A stretch of 64,000 nt of DNA, taken from NCBI GenBank assembly GCA_032164245.1, contig JAVMKO010000003.1:37822890-37886889 (forward strand). Reading direction: 5' to 3'. Of this stretch, positions 1 through 27,714 are shown piece by piece (within the stretch, counting starts at the first letter, position 1; every line of letters starts with the position of its first letter). Under the pieces are notes generated by a model that did not search any database, had not been told where the DNA came from, and saw only the letters and a list, made by a program, of their open reading frames with translations. The translations under genes were made by a program, and so were the position numbers. This DNA comes from Sternotherus odoratus (lineage: Eukaryota; Chordata; Testudines; Kinosternidae).

Positions 1-129
1 GTTAATCTAGAGAGTCTGTTCTTAATCTACCTTATATCTACTTTTTCTTGATGACTTTGAACTGACTTGAATTTTCTTAAATATTTTTTTGCAGGAATTA
101 AAATTCAATTAAAACATCCTGGTCAGATC

Positions 130-470
130 CAATGGCGAAGGTGCGAGAAAATGTGTTTTGTACTAGTTTGGCAATCTATGGACAATAAGAGAGCACTCAA
201 AGACGATAAGGCCGTTGCCATTGCAGAGAAACTAAATTCATTCTTTCCCTCGCATCCTCTGCAGTGAAGGCTGATGCAGAGTCCCACACTTCAGTCGTTC
301 TGTTTAGATGACTTTCTGAGGAATTATCCAACACTGAGGTGTCAATAGAAGAGGGTTTGGAACAAATTGATCAATGGTAACCAGTCACCAGCACCAGATG
401 GTAATCACCAAAGAGTTCTGAAGGAATGCAGAACTACCAACAGTGGCATGTAACCATGGTATGTGTGCAA
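130..470 (+). mobile_element. CR1 LINE fragment (ORF2, upstream of the RT core)
   Basis: The conceptual translation, broken by small indels, follows the part of CR1 ORF2 just before the reverse transcriptase core. A DKA...AEKLNSFF segment (about 205-245) is followed by a 'SPxPDGxHxRVLKE'-like block (about 385-425), which is typical of turtle CR1. Stops and frame changes show it is dead. The first 100 bases look like ordinary AT-rich DNA; a TTTTTTTGCAG tract at about 83-94 resembles a splice acceptor, but I see no credible exon behind it. Confidence 0.6.
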
Positions 471-1789
471 AATGAATGTAACTTACATTCTCAGTGGACA
501 GAAGGAGAATGTAAAATTAACGAGGTAGGAAAAACAATGAAGAGGATGTAAAAATACCTTCTGCAAGTTGCTTTTCTTGTTATACGATTTCCTTGAAGTT
601 CTACAATGCACTTTATTTGGGGCTCCATCTTAAATCTGTCTGGCAAATACAGCTGGTGCAAAATTCAGCAGCTCAATTGTTACTCAGCATGTCATTTTGT
701 TGAATATATAGAACCTATACTCTATGATCTGAATGGGCCGCCTGTTGGTTTTTGCACTGGTATTAAGGTTGGTTTGTCATATAAAGGATTATAGGACTTG
801 AGACAACTGAGATATCGCCTCTTTCCTCATGAAACAAGGCCATAGTTGTGATCAGAGCAGGCATTCGATTGGTATTTTAAAAAGGGGGGGGGGGGCTGCT
901 GGTATTTACTGCTGGAGCCCCCCCACACCTGTGGAACTCGCCACGCTCTGGATCCTAGTCTGCAACAGTTGGAGTTTAATCTTTAAGGCACGTTACTAGT
1001 AGGGAGTTGGGAGACCAGTGAGGACTCCAATGAGGGTTTGGTGGAGATTTTCATTATTTTTACTCTGCCAGAGTAGTGCTCTGAGAGTTAATTGAGTTTG
1101 TCTGGGTTGTATTTTAAGTGTGTGTGTCAAAGGCACCTACCACCTGGGATGAGCGGTCTTTTATGTAATTAGTACAAATCTCAATAAGTAAGTAGCAGAA
1201 AGAGACAGAATCTTAGTGGTCCTGTGATATATAGAAAAGTAGGACAATTAATTTAACGTAGGACAAAAAGTAGTGAAAGAAAGTCTCATAATTTAACTTT
1301 AATTCAAGACCGCTTGGTACATGATGTCTTTCTGAATGGACAAGCCTGAGAAGAATTATTTTGGCTCATTCTAATGTGAATACTGAAAACATCACTCATG
1401 TGCAACACAAGATGCATTGATTGAATGCCAAAACTTAGTATGGCAGGGAATGCTAAGTAGTGTCTGCCCAAATCTGCTTTTAGTAATGATTAGATGGGTT
1501 CCCCTTACTGATAGCTTTGTTTTCAAGCCCTTGTTGTCCTAGATATTCCACAGACATAAAGTGACAGCAAATAAGCCCTGTATGTGGCTTGAGCTACCAG
1601 CACCACTCGTACTGTAGGAACCTAAATGTGCAAACTGGTCTTTGCAAGTTAGTTTCCTCAGTCAATATTAATTTACTACAAATGGTTTTCCCTGATTCCT
1701 GCCCACTTCAGCTGCCCCCTGTCATATAAGTGCTGCAGTGGAGCCAAATTAATGCTATGTGGTGTATGGTGTAATAATAGGCAGCAGAT

Positions 1790-2130
1790 TTAAAGCAAAC
1801 AAAAGGAAGTATTTCTTCACATAACACATGGTCAACCTGTGGAACTCTTTGCCAGAGGATGTTGTGAAGGCCACAACTATAACAGGGTTCAAAGAAAACT
1901 AGATAAATTAACGGAGGATAGGTCCATCAATGACTATTAGTCAGGATGGGCAGGGATGGTGTGTCTAGCCTCTGTTCATCGGAGGCTGGGAATGGATGAT
2001 GGAATGGGTCAGTTGATGATTACCTGTTAATTCCCTCTGGAGCACCTGGCAATTGGCCACTGTCAGAAGACAAGATATTGGGCTAGATGGACCTTTTGGT
2101 CTGACCTAGTATGGCCTTTTTTATGTCTTA
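1790..2130 (+). mobile_element. CR1 LINE 3' end fragment
   Basis: The block runs from a 'tatttcttcacataac' motif through 'gtggaactctttgccagagg' to 'gggctagatggaccttttgg' and 'ctgacctagtatggcc'. This is the characteristic 3' end of turtle and crocodile CR1 elements, in sense orientation. It is 5'-truncated, as most CR1 copies are. Confidence 0.8.
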
Positions 2131-2149
2131 CAAATATTAATCCATACTG

Positions 2150-2315
2150 TCTCTGTGAAATAGATAAGCATTTTGGAGTACCCGCACTTTACAGATGGGG
2201 AAACACAGAGAAGTTAAATCAAAGTCTTAGAGTTTACCAGTGGTGTAGCTGGGATTAGGACTCAGGATTCCTGGCTCGCAATCTACCAAACTATGCATGC
2301 TACTACATCATAGTT
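2150..2315 (+). repeat. MIR/CORE-SINE-like relic
   Basis: The 'tttacagatggggaaac...gagaagttaaat...ggattaggactcagg' order is the ancient MIR core (cells near 2190-2270). It is diverged, so the boundaries are approximate. Confidence 0.5.
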
Positions 2316-3629
2316 TGTTCTTTAAGAATGGTGGCTTTCCCAGGCCCTTGGACTGAAATATTTAGTAATAATAATGCCTCTCCTTTGTGGCTAACCAACA
2401 GGGTGACATGACCCGTAAGAAGTAGAATCAGAAAGATGGATTATGTCTGTAAAAGTGCTTCACGACAGTAAGAAGTCTGTTGCTGGAGTACAGTGTGAGG
2501 TTGTTTCTTGGTTGGCACCGAACACCTTGGTGCTTTTCTTCCTTCTCCCGCCAAGCTTCCTCGCTTGCATCAGAATTTGAGGTTTTAAAGTCTTTTCTCC
2601 CCTGCTCCCTTATTTTTCCTCTGCTCCTTCAGATGCCTGATATTTTCTCCTTTGAAGATAGCTTCCCTCTCTAGTCCAGGTTCAGCCCAGTACAAGCAGC
2701 GGCGGTTTTAGGGATGTCACTGAAAGCCTTATACTACTCTGCATCAAATTCTGGTCCAGCAGATCTCAATGAGCAAATTCCCTCTGACTTCAGTAGGACC
2801 AGGATTTAGCCCTTTTGTGTCTGGTTCTTGCTGCTTCAGGCATGAAAGTTAGTAGAGATAGCAAAAGCAGACAAGAGAATCTTCTGCGCTGAAGCTAAGG
2901 GGAAGAGAGTTTCTGGGTCAGTGGAGTAAGTCTCTGTCCCATCTCCTTTGGGGACAGAGGTGGTGGGGTGACTCTGGCTTATTTCTCAGGGGGAAGTTTG
3001 TCCCAGTGCCTCACTAAGGAGGGCCTGTGCGGGAGAAGCAGCACTGTGCAACGTTGTGTGCAGGTTGATACAGCAATATCAGTCCACAGTTATACCGCTC
3101 CTGATGATCCTCCCTTCCCTGAGGATTAACAGCTATTGCGTATTCAGTGCTCCATATTATCTGATGTGTGAATGGGTATTAAGATTACAGTGCTTTAAGT
3201 GATCTCTGGAGATGCCCCCTGAGCCATTTAAGGCAATTGACGTTGCTTCCCTTTGTTTTGAACTCGGCTGGAGGAATGAGGAAGTACATTTTCAGAGTTT
3301 CTCTTAACTCGGCAAATAAGCAATGCAAGTGTTTACGGAGGCAGCTTTGTGACAGAGAAATTTCAAAGGAAATTCACTGACAGGCTCTCAGTATGAAGAA
3401 ATTCCACTCATTCTTCTGCATACACACAACACGTTCCCCCTCACCCTTCTCGTTTGAAAAGCACGTTACACCCAGCTGAATGCTGGGATAGCTGCCCATA
3501 ATGCACCACTCCCCGTGCCACTGTAAGTGCCGTAAATGTGGCCACGCTATACCGCTGGCGCTATCCCTATAGCTGTATTCAAGGACAGGTATAACCAAAT
3601 CCGTTATAAAGCTGTAAGTGTAAGCTGTA
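2316..3629. other. Intergenic DNA, no gene recognised
   Basis: I see no convincing exon, RNA gene or intact mobile element here. A short stretch near 2750-2815 ('ctctgacttcagtaggacc') resembles old sauropsid SINE relics. About 3360-3560 may be a decayed MITE ('gctgggatagctgccca'). ZNF451 would be expected upstream of BAG2, but I found none of it. Confidence 0.4.
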
Positions 3630-3720
3630 ATTTTTCTAGGTCCCTCTGTATCCTATCCCTACCCTCCAGTGTATCTACCACTCCTCCCAGTTTAGTGTCA
3701 TCTGCAAACTTGCTGATGGA
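3630..3720 (-). mobile_element. CR1 LINE RT fragment (antisense)
   Basis: On the minus strand this reads as a CR1 reverse-transcriptase piece with the diagnostic SKFADDTKLGG motif (FADD is the catalytic YxDD equivalent), followed by VVDTLEGRDRIQRDLEKL. It is a short truncated relic that abuts another dispersed repeat at 3721. Confidence 0.65.
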
Positions 3721-3905
3721 ATGGAACAGAAGAAAGATGTATTTATATACACAGAAAGCAAAAAAAGGTTGTACATTAGCATACCAATTCTAAGAGGCTG
3801 TTTAATTTGGATGGGCCATTATCAGCAGAAGAACAAAATACCTTTTTGAAATGGATTTCTGTGTCTGACAGGAGATAACCACTATTGAAGGTAAATTAAC
3901 TAGGT
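3721..3905. repeat. Dispersed repeat, copy 1 (same family as 46085-46265)
   Basis: About 180 bp here, beginning 'tggaatggaacag' and ending 'attgaaggtaaatta', match 46085-46265 with only scattered differences. The family belongs with the 'cataagctttcgtggg' unit seen at 35165, 45960 and 61065. I do not know its class. Confidence 0.65.
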
Positions 3906-5390
3906 AAATGCAATCAATTAGTGTAATGAGAGAGCCATTCACAAGTCCTGTTTAGCCCTTGGTTTATAGTATCCAATTTGAAAATTAATTCCAGTTCCTC
4001 AGTTTCTCGTTGGAATCTGTTTTGGAAGTTTTTCTGTTTTTAAAATTGACACCTTCAAGTCTTTCGTGGGATTGCTTGCCTTAATTATCACTTTTGGCTG
4101 GGCTTGGATCCCATTTCCTTGTTATGGGGGCAGGAGTAATAAAGGGCTGTTTTCCTTGTTGTGTGAATCAAGGACAAACAAATTATACTTGGCATATCCT
4201 GATTGAGAGAGTCACCCTCAACTAAATGACACTTACTAGTCAGGGGACATGAGTTTCAAAATGTGGGAGGAGATGCTTGCATCAGGGTCTTAGGCACCAT
4301 TTGATACTTCCTCTTTCCACTGCATAATAAAAGAGCTAATTTAAATTCAATTGAGAGTTTTATTATACACTGCAAAGCTGAGATATCTGATATCTAAGTC
4401 TAAGCACTAGATGTGTTTTGAGATAGTCTCGCAAATAGAAGAGCCTGCCTAGGGGCCACTGCACCAGTGGTGAGGTTCCCCCACTAACAACTGAAATCAG
4501 GTCTCCCCATTTAACACAGCTGTCAATGAAGACCTGCTCGTGGGTCAGCAGTTGGCTGGTGGAGAGGACTGGAGCAGAACCCCACACAGAGGTGTGGCAA
4601 TCAGCCTTGGCCAGTAGGGTGGCTGGCAAAAAGGTATGGAGTGTCAATCAGGCATCTGGCAAAGAGGAGTGGTGAGCGAGTGCCCAGGTACTGGAGTGAA
4701 TAAGATACCTTGGTACACCCCTCCACCCAGGATGGGAGGTGAACTCTGCAGCTGCACTGCTGAAGTTTGGCTCTGCACTGACCAAGGACAATAACTGTGA
4801 GTGGGGTGCAGAGATGGGACAGGCATGTTAAAGAGACTTTTGGTTACTGAACTTAATAGTGTCCATCTTCCTTGTGGGTGGAGCTTTTGTTCATGGTTTC
4901 TGTTTCTGAACCCTGTTTGTAGTGTTTTCCCAAATTAAGTGCAAGTTACTTCCCTCCTTTTATACAAGTGTGGGGTGTGTTTGTTGTTGTTTTTGGCTAC
5001 ACAGCCTCTGTACCGGTGAGAGGGGAAGTATTGCCTCATAGAGATATCCAGGGGGTGGTGTGTAATTGTCTCAGGTCAGTGGGTGGAAGCTTTTGTGTTA
5101 TAGTGTTGGAAAAGAACCCCTAGATACTGAACCCAGCCCCGCTGCTGCCAATTCTTGCTGGACTGACTGAAGGGTTACAAATGTGAAAGACCTGCTTGAG
5201 CCCTAGCCCTTTTTTCACTGAAGCCCTGGTCTGACTCCAACTCTTTGCTGCAGCAGTAGGGTGAACCTCTATCTACCCTCCCATCCCCCCATGTGCACTG
5301 CTAGAGGGGTTAGAGCTCATCCCCTGGAGTGAGTCTTTGCCTGGCCCCAAGGGCAGGCAGGGGGATTATTCTCGGTCATCCAGTGGGTAG
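3906..5390. other. Intergenic DNA upstream of BAG2, nothing recognised
   Basis: No exon with convincing protein similarity, RNA gene or intact repeat is visible. Short open frames on the minus strand (4363-4647 and 4644-4826) lack any recognised domain and look like chance. Confidence 0.4.
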
Positions 5391-5399
5391 AATTACTCC

Positions 5400-20326
<14,927 letters not shown>

Positions 20327-20475
20327 AGTAGTGCTAGCTATTTGGGCAGATCAAAGTTAAGTCTCTGTAAAGAATGCACAGAATGCAAAGAAAAATGTCA
20401 CTTTTTAGCCATAAACTAATAATACTTTAAAGTGCTGGGTGTAAATATTAAATAAATATGGATAGCACTGCCTTA
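20327..20475 (+). other. BAG2: BAG2 3' UTR start with possible polyadenylation signal
   Basis: The sequence after the stop codon is AT-rich. An AATAAA occurs at 20451-20456. The true cleavage site cannot be read from sequence alone. Confidence 0.45.
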
Positions 20476-20559
20476 GATATCGGACAGAACATAGATCTTT
20501 TCTTTCACAATGAAGATGTAATCTAAAAATGTTATCAGGTTTGCTCCTCTAGACCTTGG

Positions 20560-20845
20560 GCTTGTCTCCACTACGGGGAGGGATCGACTGCAGATACGCA
20601 ACTTCAGCTACGTGAATCACGTAGCTGAAGTTTGTGTATCTGCAGCCGACTTACCTCTCATCCCCACGGCGGCGGCAGTCGGCGGCGCGCTCCCCCGTCA
20701 ACTCCAGCTTGCGCCTCCCGGCAAGCAGGAGTTACGCAGTCGACGGGGGAGCGGCGAGCGATCGATTTCTCGCATCATCAGACGCGAGAAATCGATCGCC
20801 AGAAGATCGATCCCACGCTGCGCGAGTGAAGACCAGCCCTTAAAC
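20560..20845. mobile_element. Palindromic MITE, second copy of the 6875 family
   Basis: It starts 'ttgggcttgtctccact', ends 'gtgaagaccagccctt', and contains two nested palindromes: 'cttcagctacgtgaatcacg' / 'tagctgaag', and 'agcgatcgatttctcgc' / 'gcgagaaatcgatcgcc'. The middle is CpG-rich. It shares the 'gtcaactccagcttg' and 'cagtcgacgggggag' blocks with 6875-7078. Confidence 0.7.
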
Positions 20846-21094
20846 TTTATTGGTACTGCTGCTGCAAATTGTCATTAGTGTACTTCTGCTGCACTCTTAA
20901 AGCTAGTCAAAATCTAATTTCTTTCTCTTAAATTTTTGAAAACATAAGCTGTTGTCATGTACTAAGATTTCACGTAGCAATTTTTTTTTCCTGTGGTGAA
21001 TACTTTATATGAAACAGACTTATGGGAAAGACAACTCATGCAATAAACAAACAAAAATTGATATGCCACACTCTATTTTCAGTACTGAGTAACT

Positions 21095-21285
21095 TTGTTA
21101 ATGATAATAAGTACTTGGCACTGTAGCTCAAGATGCTTTACAGAAAAGGATAAGAATTTTCCCCATTTTACAGACATTGTGGTAAAATATCCCACATGAG
21201 GTCACACAGCAGGCTAGGAATAGAACCTGGGTCTTCTGACTAACAGTTTCCATGCTCCATCCACTGGATGCTGCTGCCTTCTAGC
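21095..21285 (+). repeat. MIR/CORE-SINE-like relic
   Basis: The 'tttccccattttacagac...gaggtcacacagcaggc...aatagaacctgggtcttctgac' order matches the MIR consensus in sense orientation. Confidence 0.6.
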
Positions 21286-24200
21286 CTGTTTATTAACTAA
21301 TGCTTGGCTTGTGGCTGCTGTGGGCTAATGATTTCAGAGCAACTTACAAGAGGAGTTATGCAGAACTGCTTTCATGTCTTGCAAATCAAAGCTACTTTTT
21401 TCCTATTAATCCTCTATGAAGCATAACAGAGTGAAACAGCTGGATCCATAAACATTTTAAAATGGATTATATTCAGTTCTGATGTAAGCAGATGCTACTC
21501 TCATTAAGGTCAATGTAAATTGCTCCTGCTCATGCCACAGTGGAAGTTAGCCCCTGTTTTCCCAAAACACAGATATCTTTTTCATGGTCATCACTGGTGT
21601 TTGTTCTAAAGGAGAAAGCTTTTATAGATCTTCCTATTTGTACATCCTGTTTCATAATGTCAAACACTGGGTGAAGTTGATTATTAAATGAAATTTTAAC
21701 AAGAAAAATCAAATGCTTCAAGCAGTGTTTGTTAAAGGCATTCATTCTGAAGTTTGAGTGAAGCAATAGTTCAGTAAGATGCACTAAACCCACTGCTAAT
21801 GATGGTCTACAGTGTTCCCAAAACTCCCACTTACAGATAAGTTAACAATGAATCTGTTTTATGTACTGAGGTTGTAATGTTTAATGCTTTCTGTATTTGA
21901 TTTTTTTTTACATGTCCATCAGCAAGAACATATGTAACAAGGCTTATAAAATATTCAATAACTTCTCTGTATAGCACTAGTTTGAGGTGGGTGAAATAAA
22001 GAACTAAGTTCTATTTTAACTCTACTTATTGGTATAATACACAGTTTGTGCTTTTGCTCACAAGGACATTGACATTCTCACTAAGGATAAGATTTTGTAA
22101 CCAAAGCCATAGATTCTGTCACAGGGCTGCCTCTCATCCGACCTGTCGTCGCCTCTTCCCACCTCTCCACCCAGATTTAGGCCACCAAGTGCTCTCATTG
22201 ATCAGCCACGGCCTGCCTGATCTCACCTGCCAGCTGCAAACCAGACACAGCTTGGGCTGCACTGACTGACCAACGGAGGGAGCCACAAATATGTGACAAT
22301 TTGCCTGTGTTTTTTTTTTAAGGCAGGACACCTGCAAGAGGGCTTAAATATAGTACTGTCCCATTAAAAACGGGACTGATGGTCACTCTAGTAGTTGTCT
22401 TTGTGTTCTCTGCATTTACCTCCATATTGGATTGAAATTCTGAGGTGTAGTGACATTGGACTGACAGTAGAGGGCAGTTAAATCAAAATGGTCCTCTACT
22501 CACATATAAACATCCTATACTCTCAGCTAGAGTGTCTCCCACATAGGAGAACTGGTTTGTCAGGGGACAGGTGTCCTAGCAACCAAGTCACCTGGTAAGG
22601 ATCCAGGAGGCACCTGACCAAGCGATTGAAAGGCTATAAATGCATTCAGGGGGGAAAAACTAAAAGGGGCGCACACAGGAAGTTTTGGGCAGAAGGAGAA
22701 AAAATTAACTTGCAGTGGTTTATAGAAATAGCATACGCAAAGTATTCATTTTTAAACATTTATTTTTCCACTTGTTTGAGTATTAAGTATAGGTCATATT
22801 GATATGAATTTCTAAAAAAATAAGTATATTACATTTACTTGGGTACCCGATGGTGATAAAAAGCTATACATTTGATTTGTTTTAACCATTCAGATTCACA
22901 GAAATATGCAAGTTAGATAAGTCACTTATTAGTAACAATGGATTTTATTTTAGTGATGAGAGCAATTTAGGCCCAAACTACTTTTTTGTTTAATATATTT
23001 TGACCGGGTTTAGTCATCAACCCATTGTTTAAAATGAGAGCGAAGGAATACTTACTAGACCTAGATCAGTATTACCCTAATTCTACTGTTAACCTGAGAC
23101 AAAGACTATTTTTAGTATTACCTAAAGGTTCACTTGGCTTTTAGGTCATGGTCTCTCCCATCATACAAAGAGGAATTAACCTTTGAATTTTAATTGTTTG
23201 AAAGACTTCTCATCTTTCTGTAATAATGTGTGAAGCCTTAAATTTATTACTCTTGCAAGATTCACTGGTCATTTTTCTTACCAATTCTGATTAAGTATTA
23301 GGAGTACAATATGTAACATTTGTCAGTACAGTATAGCTTGAATTTATAAGCCCTCAGATTTTACTGAATACATTAATGATCAGTACAAGTGATTTTTCCT
23401 TATAGCAATAAAGCAAAGGAAATTTGGTGAAGCCAGGCAAGCTCACTGGACCATAATTGCTCTTCCTCTTACTGGGCAAAAATTTATAGAGACATTTAGA
23501 AATCTAACGCAGTTTATTGTATTCCAACGATAATACCAGAAACTTATATATGGTGTAGTTGTAAGCGTGAGTACCCACAAACAGGTTCACCAGTGCAAAT
23601 AAAGAATTCTCATATTACTGATAGCTATCAAACTTATGAATTAACATGTTCAAAGTGCATGTTCACAGAGCATTGTGCACTGTATACAAGCACAAGCTCT
23701 GAGCAGTACAATGTGTTCAACTACTGAATTCCCTTTACTATAAAGATACAATCTGTGGAAGTGACCAAAAAAAGCTACAGTGTAGTATAAGCTATAGTCT
23801 AATCACTGATTACAAGGAAGAGTAAAATAAGTTTAAGTGTAATAGAAACAAAAACCAGGAAATCAGCTTGAAAATATGGTGATGCACATTTGGACTGAAA
23901 GGATGAGCTTTGCCTTTCGGAAACAATGAAAAATCAGAAAGCTCTGAAGCTATAAATTCTATCATTTTAAAAAAGTTAAATTGGGTTAACCAAAACAAAA
24001 TTTAAAATGACAACCTGCAACTCAGAGCTTTGTTATTTCCAAAGGAAAATGAATCATAGCCATCCCACTTCATATCAAATAGCATCCCCTACTGACAAGT
24101 ATTAAAAAGGCAGGCCTCACTGAAGGAAGCAAGCCCATTCATTGAATGGATACAATGAAATAGTAACAGATGCGTCTAAAAATTGCTCCTGTAGTGTACA

Positions 24201-27200
24201 GACTAGTTTAGTAAACACTCACTTAGCTAAGGCATAACTAATTATTGAAGTTTTCCTTTAATGGCAGCATCGTCAGTCGATAGCAGCACAAATAGTTGTG
24301 ATCGGGTCCAAGTAAGACATCTAGTGCAGAGAATCAAGAGAGGTCACCAGATGTAATTGAAATGTAGTTAGCCTAGTTCCTATTGTACCTATAGAACAGA
24401 ACTTAATTTGTTGAGATTGGAACAGTTGTTCATGATTCAGTACCTAAGGATACCCACTGCTGCAGGTTTCTAACAGGACCACAGCTTTTTCTACAACATT
24501 GTCACAATGAGATGTACTGATGGGATTTTGTTATCAGCTCTGTATGTCTTAGTTTTGGAGAGTAAACCACACTCTCTCTCCACAATATTTTAATTGAGAG
24601 TGCACATTAATGTTTCTTTTTTTTGTAACATTAGTTTATACTAAAAACTGATCATATGGAGCTGCATGAGTATTAATAATTTAAACATGGCTGTTATTCG
24701 TCCAAAAGTTAGAAACTACATCTGAGCAGTTGAATGCCCAAGGAACTCTGCAACTTGCTAGTCTGCTGCTGCATATCTGCATACTAAAATCCTTTACATT
24801 TTTAATTAGCCCAAATGCACAGTAAACTTTCATCCTAATGTCAATTTGTTGCATTCTGCATCTCTTCCTGCCATATTGGAAACTGACTGTCCACAAAGTT
24901 AAAATATAAAAAGAAAGAGCCACTTTAGAGTGAGAGGTGGGAAGGAAAATAACCACACTACTTACTACCTGACTCTGCAACCACTTACACATGTGCTTAA
25001 CTTTAAGCATGCAAGTAGTCTCACTGTAATACATTTAAACTTCCCTGCTATTTGGCATGTTTTAGCCTGGTATAGAAGCTTTTGTCAAGTTTTCAATCCT
25101 GAAAAAAAGTGCCTTATGACAGACCTTAACCATAGCATTACAAATGGCAATTATGTGTAATAAGGGCTCTTATTCTTCAGTACTTTGTACAAAGTTAAAT
25201 AAGACAAAAACTGAAGTTATAGAACAGTCCTGCTTTTTTAAAAAATGTAGAACTGGCAGGCTACCAGCATAATGCAAAAATTTAAACATTAAAAAAGTTT
25301 GACAAAATTCTACACAAATATACACTCCACTTAAATCCTGAAATGTTGAGATGTCACATTATGCATGAGATTGATTCTCTTTCTTACCAAATCCTGCTAT
25401 TTTACTCATGAAATTGACGAGGGGTAATATTTGGCCCCATTTATACATCCATACAAGGATTAAATGCACTTTTAAAAAATAAAGGCCTTTGTAACAGAGT
25501 ATATAAGAAACACTGCAGTAAGAACCATTTTATTTAATAATAGAAGAGGGAACTGAGTGCCTTGATGCCCATCTCATTGCCAGCAATTGGAGAGGCAGCA
25601 ACAGCTTGTCATAGAAACAAGTACTTCAGGGGAAATATATTAACATACAGTGCAGCACTTCAGATTATTTTAGTGTCTAAGTATCACCATGCACACAGTT
25701 TACCCACATATGAGACTGGTGGACCCAGAGTACATTTCAGTTTTCATGCTCAAGGTCTCAGAAATTAACAAATTACGCTTATATGAATTAATGAAAAGGT
25801 AGGTCCAACTATACAAAAATACTAACAAGAGTGCAATATGTTTACCTGACAAGAAATTCTCCAATGGTACTGGGAAAAAGTAGAAAAATGATGAAAGAAA
25901 CTAAACTGAAAGTATAACTATTAAACCAACTCAATAATGTATAATGAAAATCAGTTACCAATAGGAATTGTGTAGCAATCTATATTGAATACTTACAGCT
26001 CCAGGTCATCTAATTTTCACTCTAATATTGTACATCCACTTTACAACTATTAAAATTCGGAATATCTTAAAGCAAAATATTTTTGCATTTGTTGCTGGCA
26101 GAGCTTTGTAATAGAAAATTCTAGAAAATTAAAATGATACAACACCATTCAAAACAAACAAAATGGGTATTTTTAAAATGCATGCTCAGAAAGAAATGGG
26201 TGAAAATTTTCAAAAGCACCTTAGTGATTTAGGAGCCTAAGTCCTCTTGACTTTCAATTAGACTTAGATGCCTGAATGTCCACATACCATGGCAATACAC
26301 ACCTAGAGTGATATCTTTTCCAAAGTGCACCCATGTGTTATTTAATTTGCACATGAAAATCCTGCTGGCATGAACTGAAAGTTCCCTACTGCACATCTAT
26401 GTTAACATGTACTCATTAGTTTAATCTGTGATTTAGTCTTCAGCTACAACTTGTTGGATCATCCAGAACACAGTTTATACCTACCGTGGAGATTTCTCAA
26501 TAGAACTGAAGACATTTTGTTGACACCCCACTCTGCAAATTCAACCTACTTTTCAATAAAAGTCTCCAAGGTGCCACAAGGACTCCTCGTCGTTTTTGCT
26601 GATACAGACTGACATGGCACCACTCAGATACTTTTCATACTTCATGCTACATGAACATATTAAATGTCAGCAATATATTTTTGGACAGAAATACAATTGA
26701 TATTTTATGGTGACTGATAGTATCAGAAACAATACTACTTGTTTACCCTGTTATGATTAACACAACCAAACATTACAAAAATATTTATAGTGCATTACAA
26801 GATAAAAAGGAAAAAATGTTTTTGGCACCTCTCTTCTTAAACCTAAGCTTTAAGGTCCAAAGTGTAGTGAGTTAATTAATTAATTAACAGAACTTCTTTG
26901 GAAAGCCTCGTTTGAAATGCAAAATTTTAAGAAGTGAAAATAATTTTAAGGGTGCTACTTTAATCCAATACTGTATCCTCTTTTGTGGTCTGAGTATTTG
27001 TACCAAATATCTACGTGCACACCTTAATATACAAGCTTATTGCACCAATAAAATTGCCAGAATATGTATTAGTGTAATCTGACAAATATGATGTCTGCCT
27101 TTTGCTTCTCATTTTACTTTTCAGAGTCCTGATTCACTACTACTCCTCTATCACATTTTCTGGTAAATTTAATTGGAAGAAAGCTACTTCACCTTAGGTC

Positions 27201-27574
27201 ATGTTATTATGTACCAATACTTGTAAGCAGTATGCTTACATTTTTAATATGCTTAGCAATTCAGCCAAACCTATTACATAGCTTTGTACATCATTCCTTC
27301 AAACAGGAAAAGCTCATCCAATTTTTTTTTTTTTAAAAAAAGCACAGGGCCAATAATGGTTCTATATATATTTTTTTGCCACCGGGGTCTCACTTTACAT
27401 ACAAAATAAACATTGCAACAGCAATATTATTGAAATCCACCATCTATCAAGGATCCTGTAGGTGCGAGGTTTGTTAGAGCACTGGTAAAATACCTCTATC
27501 GCTCACTGTATTCCATATTTAATTGCACAACTTCATCCAAATGACTGTCATTCTTTTTCCTTCTGAAAGTGGTT
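21286..27574. other. Region between convergent BAG2 and RAB23; includes RAB23 3' UTR
   Basis: No coding exon is recognised. The part adjoining 27574 must contain the RAB23 3' UTR on the minus strand, but I cannot place its end. Near 22440-22700 a unit with 'ggctataaatgcattc' could be an LTR promoter, and 22290-22385 resembles a decayed copy of the 'tgtcccattaaaaacgggac' MITE. A fragment of the 'aaggtgccacaaggactcc' dispersed repeat lies at about 26570-26635, and a sauropsid repeat-like block ('ttttcaaaagcaccttagtg') at 26205-26290. Confidence 0.4.
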
Positions 27575-27714
27575 CTAAGGTATGCTGCAACTGCTAAAAG
27601 GACTTCTGTTTTTCTTGGTCCTCTGTTTGTTTGGTCTAAGGTTGATGACATCTCCACCATTAAGTGTGCTAGAATTGTGGCCCGAATGACTTCCACCAGC
27701 TGTATTAAAAACAC
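27575..27714 (-). CDS. RAB23: RAB23 coding exon 6 (last)
   Basis: 140 nt after acceptor TTGTAG. It encodes the hypervariable tail (VFNTAGGSHSGHNSSTLNGG, DVINLRPNKQRTKKNRS) and the CaaX box CSIP; stop TAG at 27577-27575. Confidence 0.95.

Noticed and set aside
67..267. Possible last exon of ZNF451 or another upstream gene
   Set aside because: There is an acceptor-like TTTTTTTGCAG, but the translation beyond about 170 follows CR1 LINE ORF2, and nothing resembles ZNF451.
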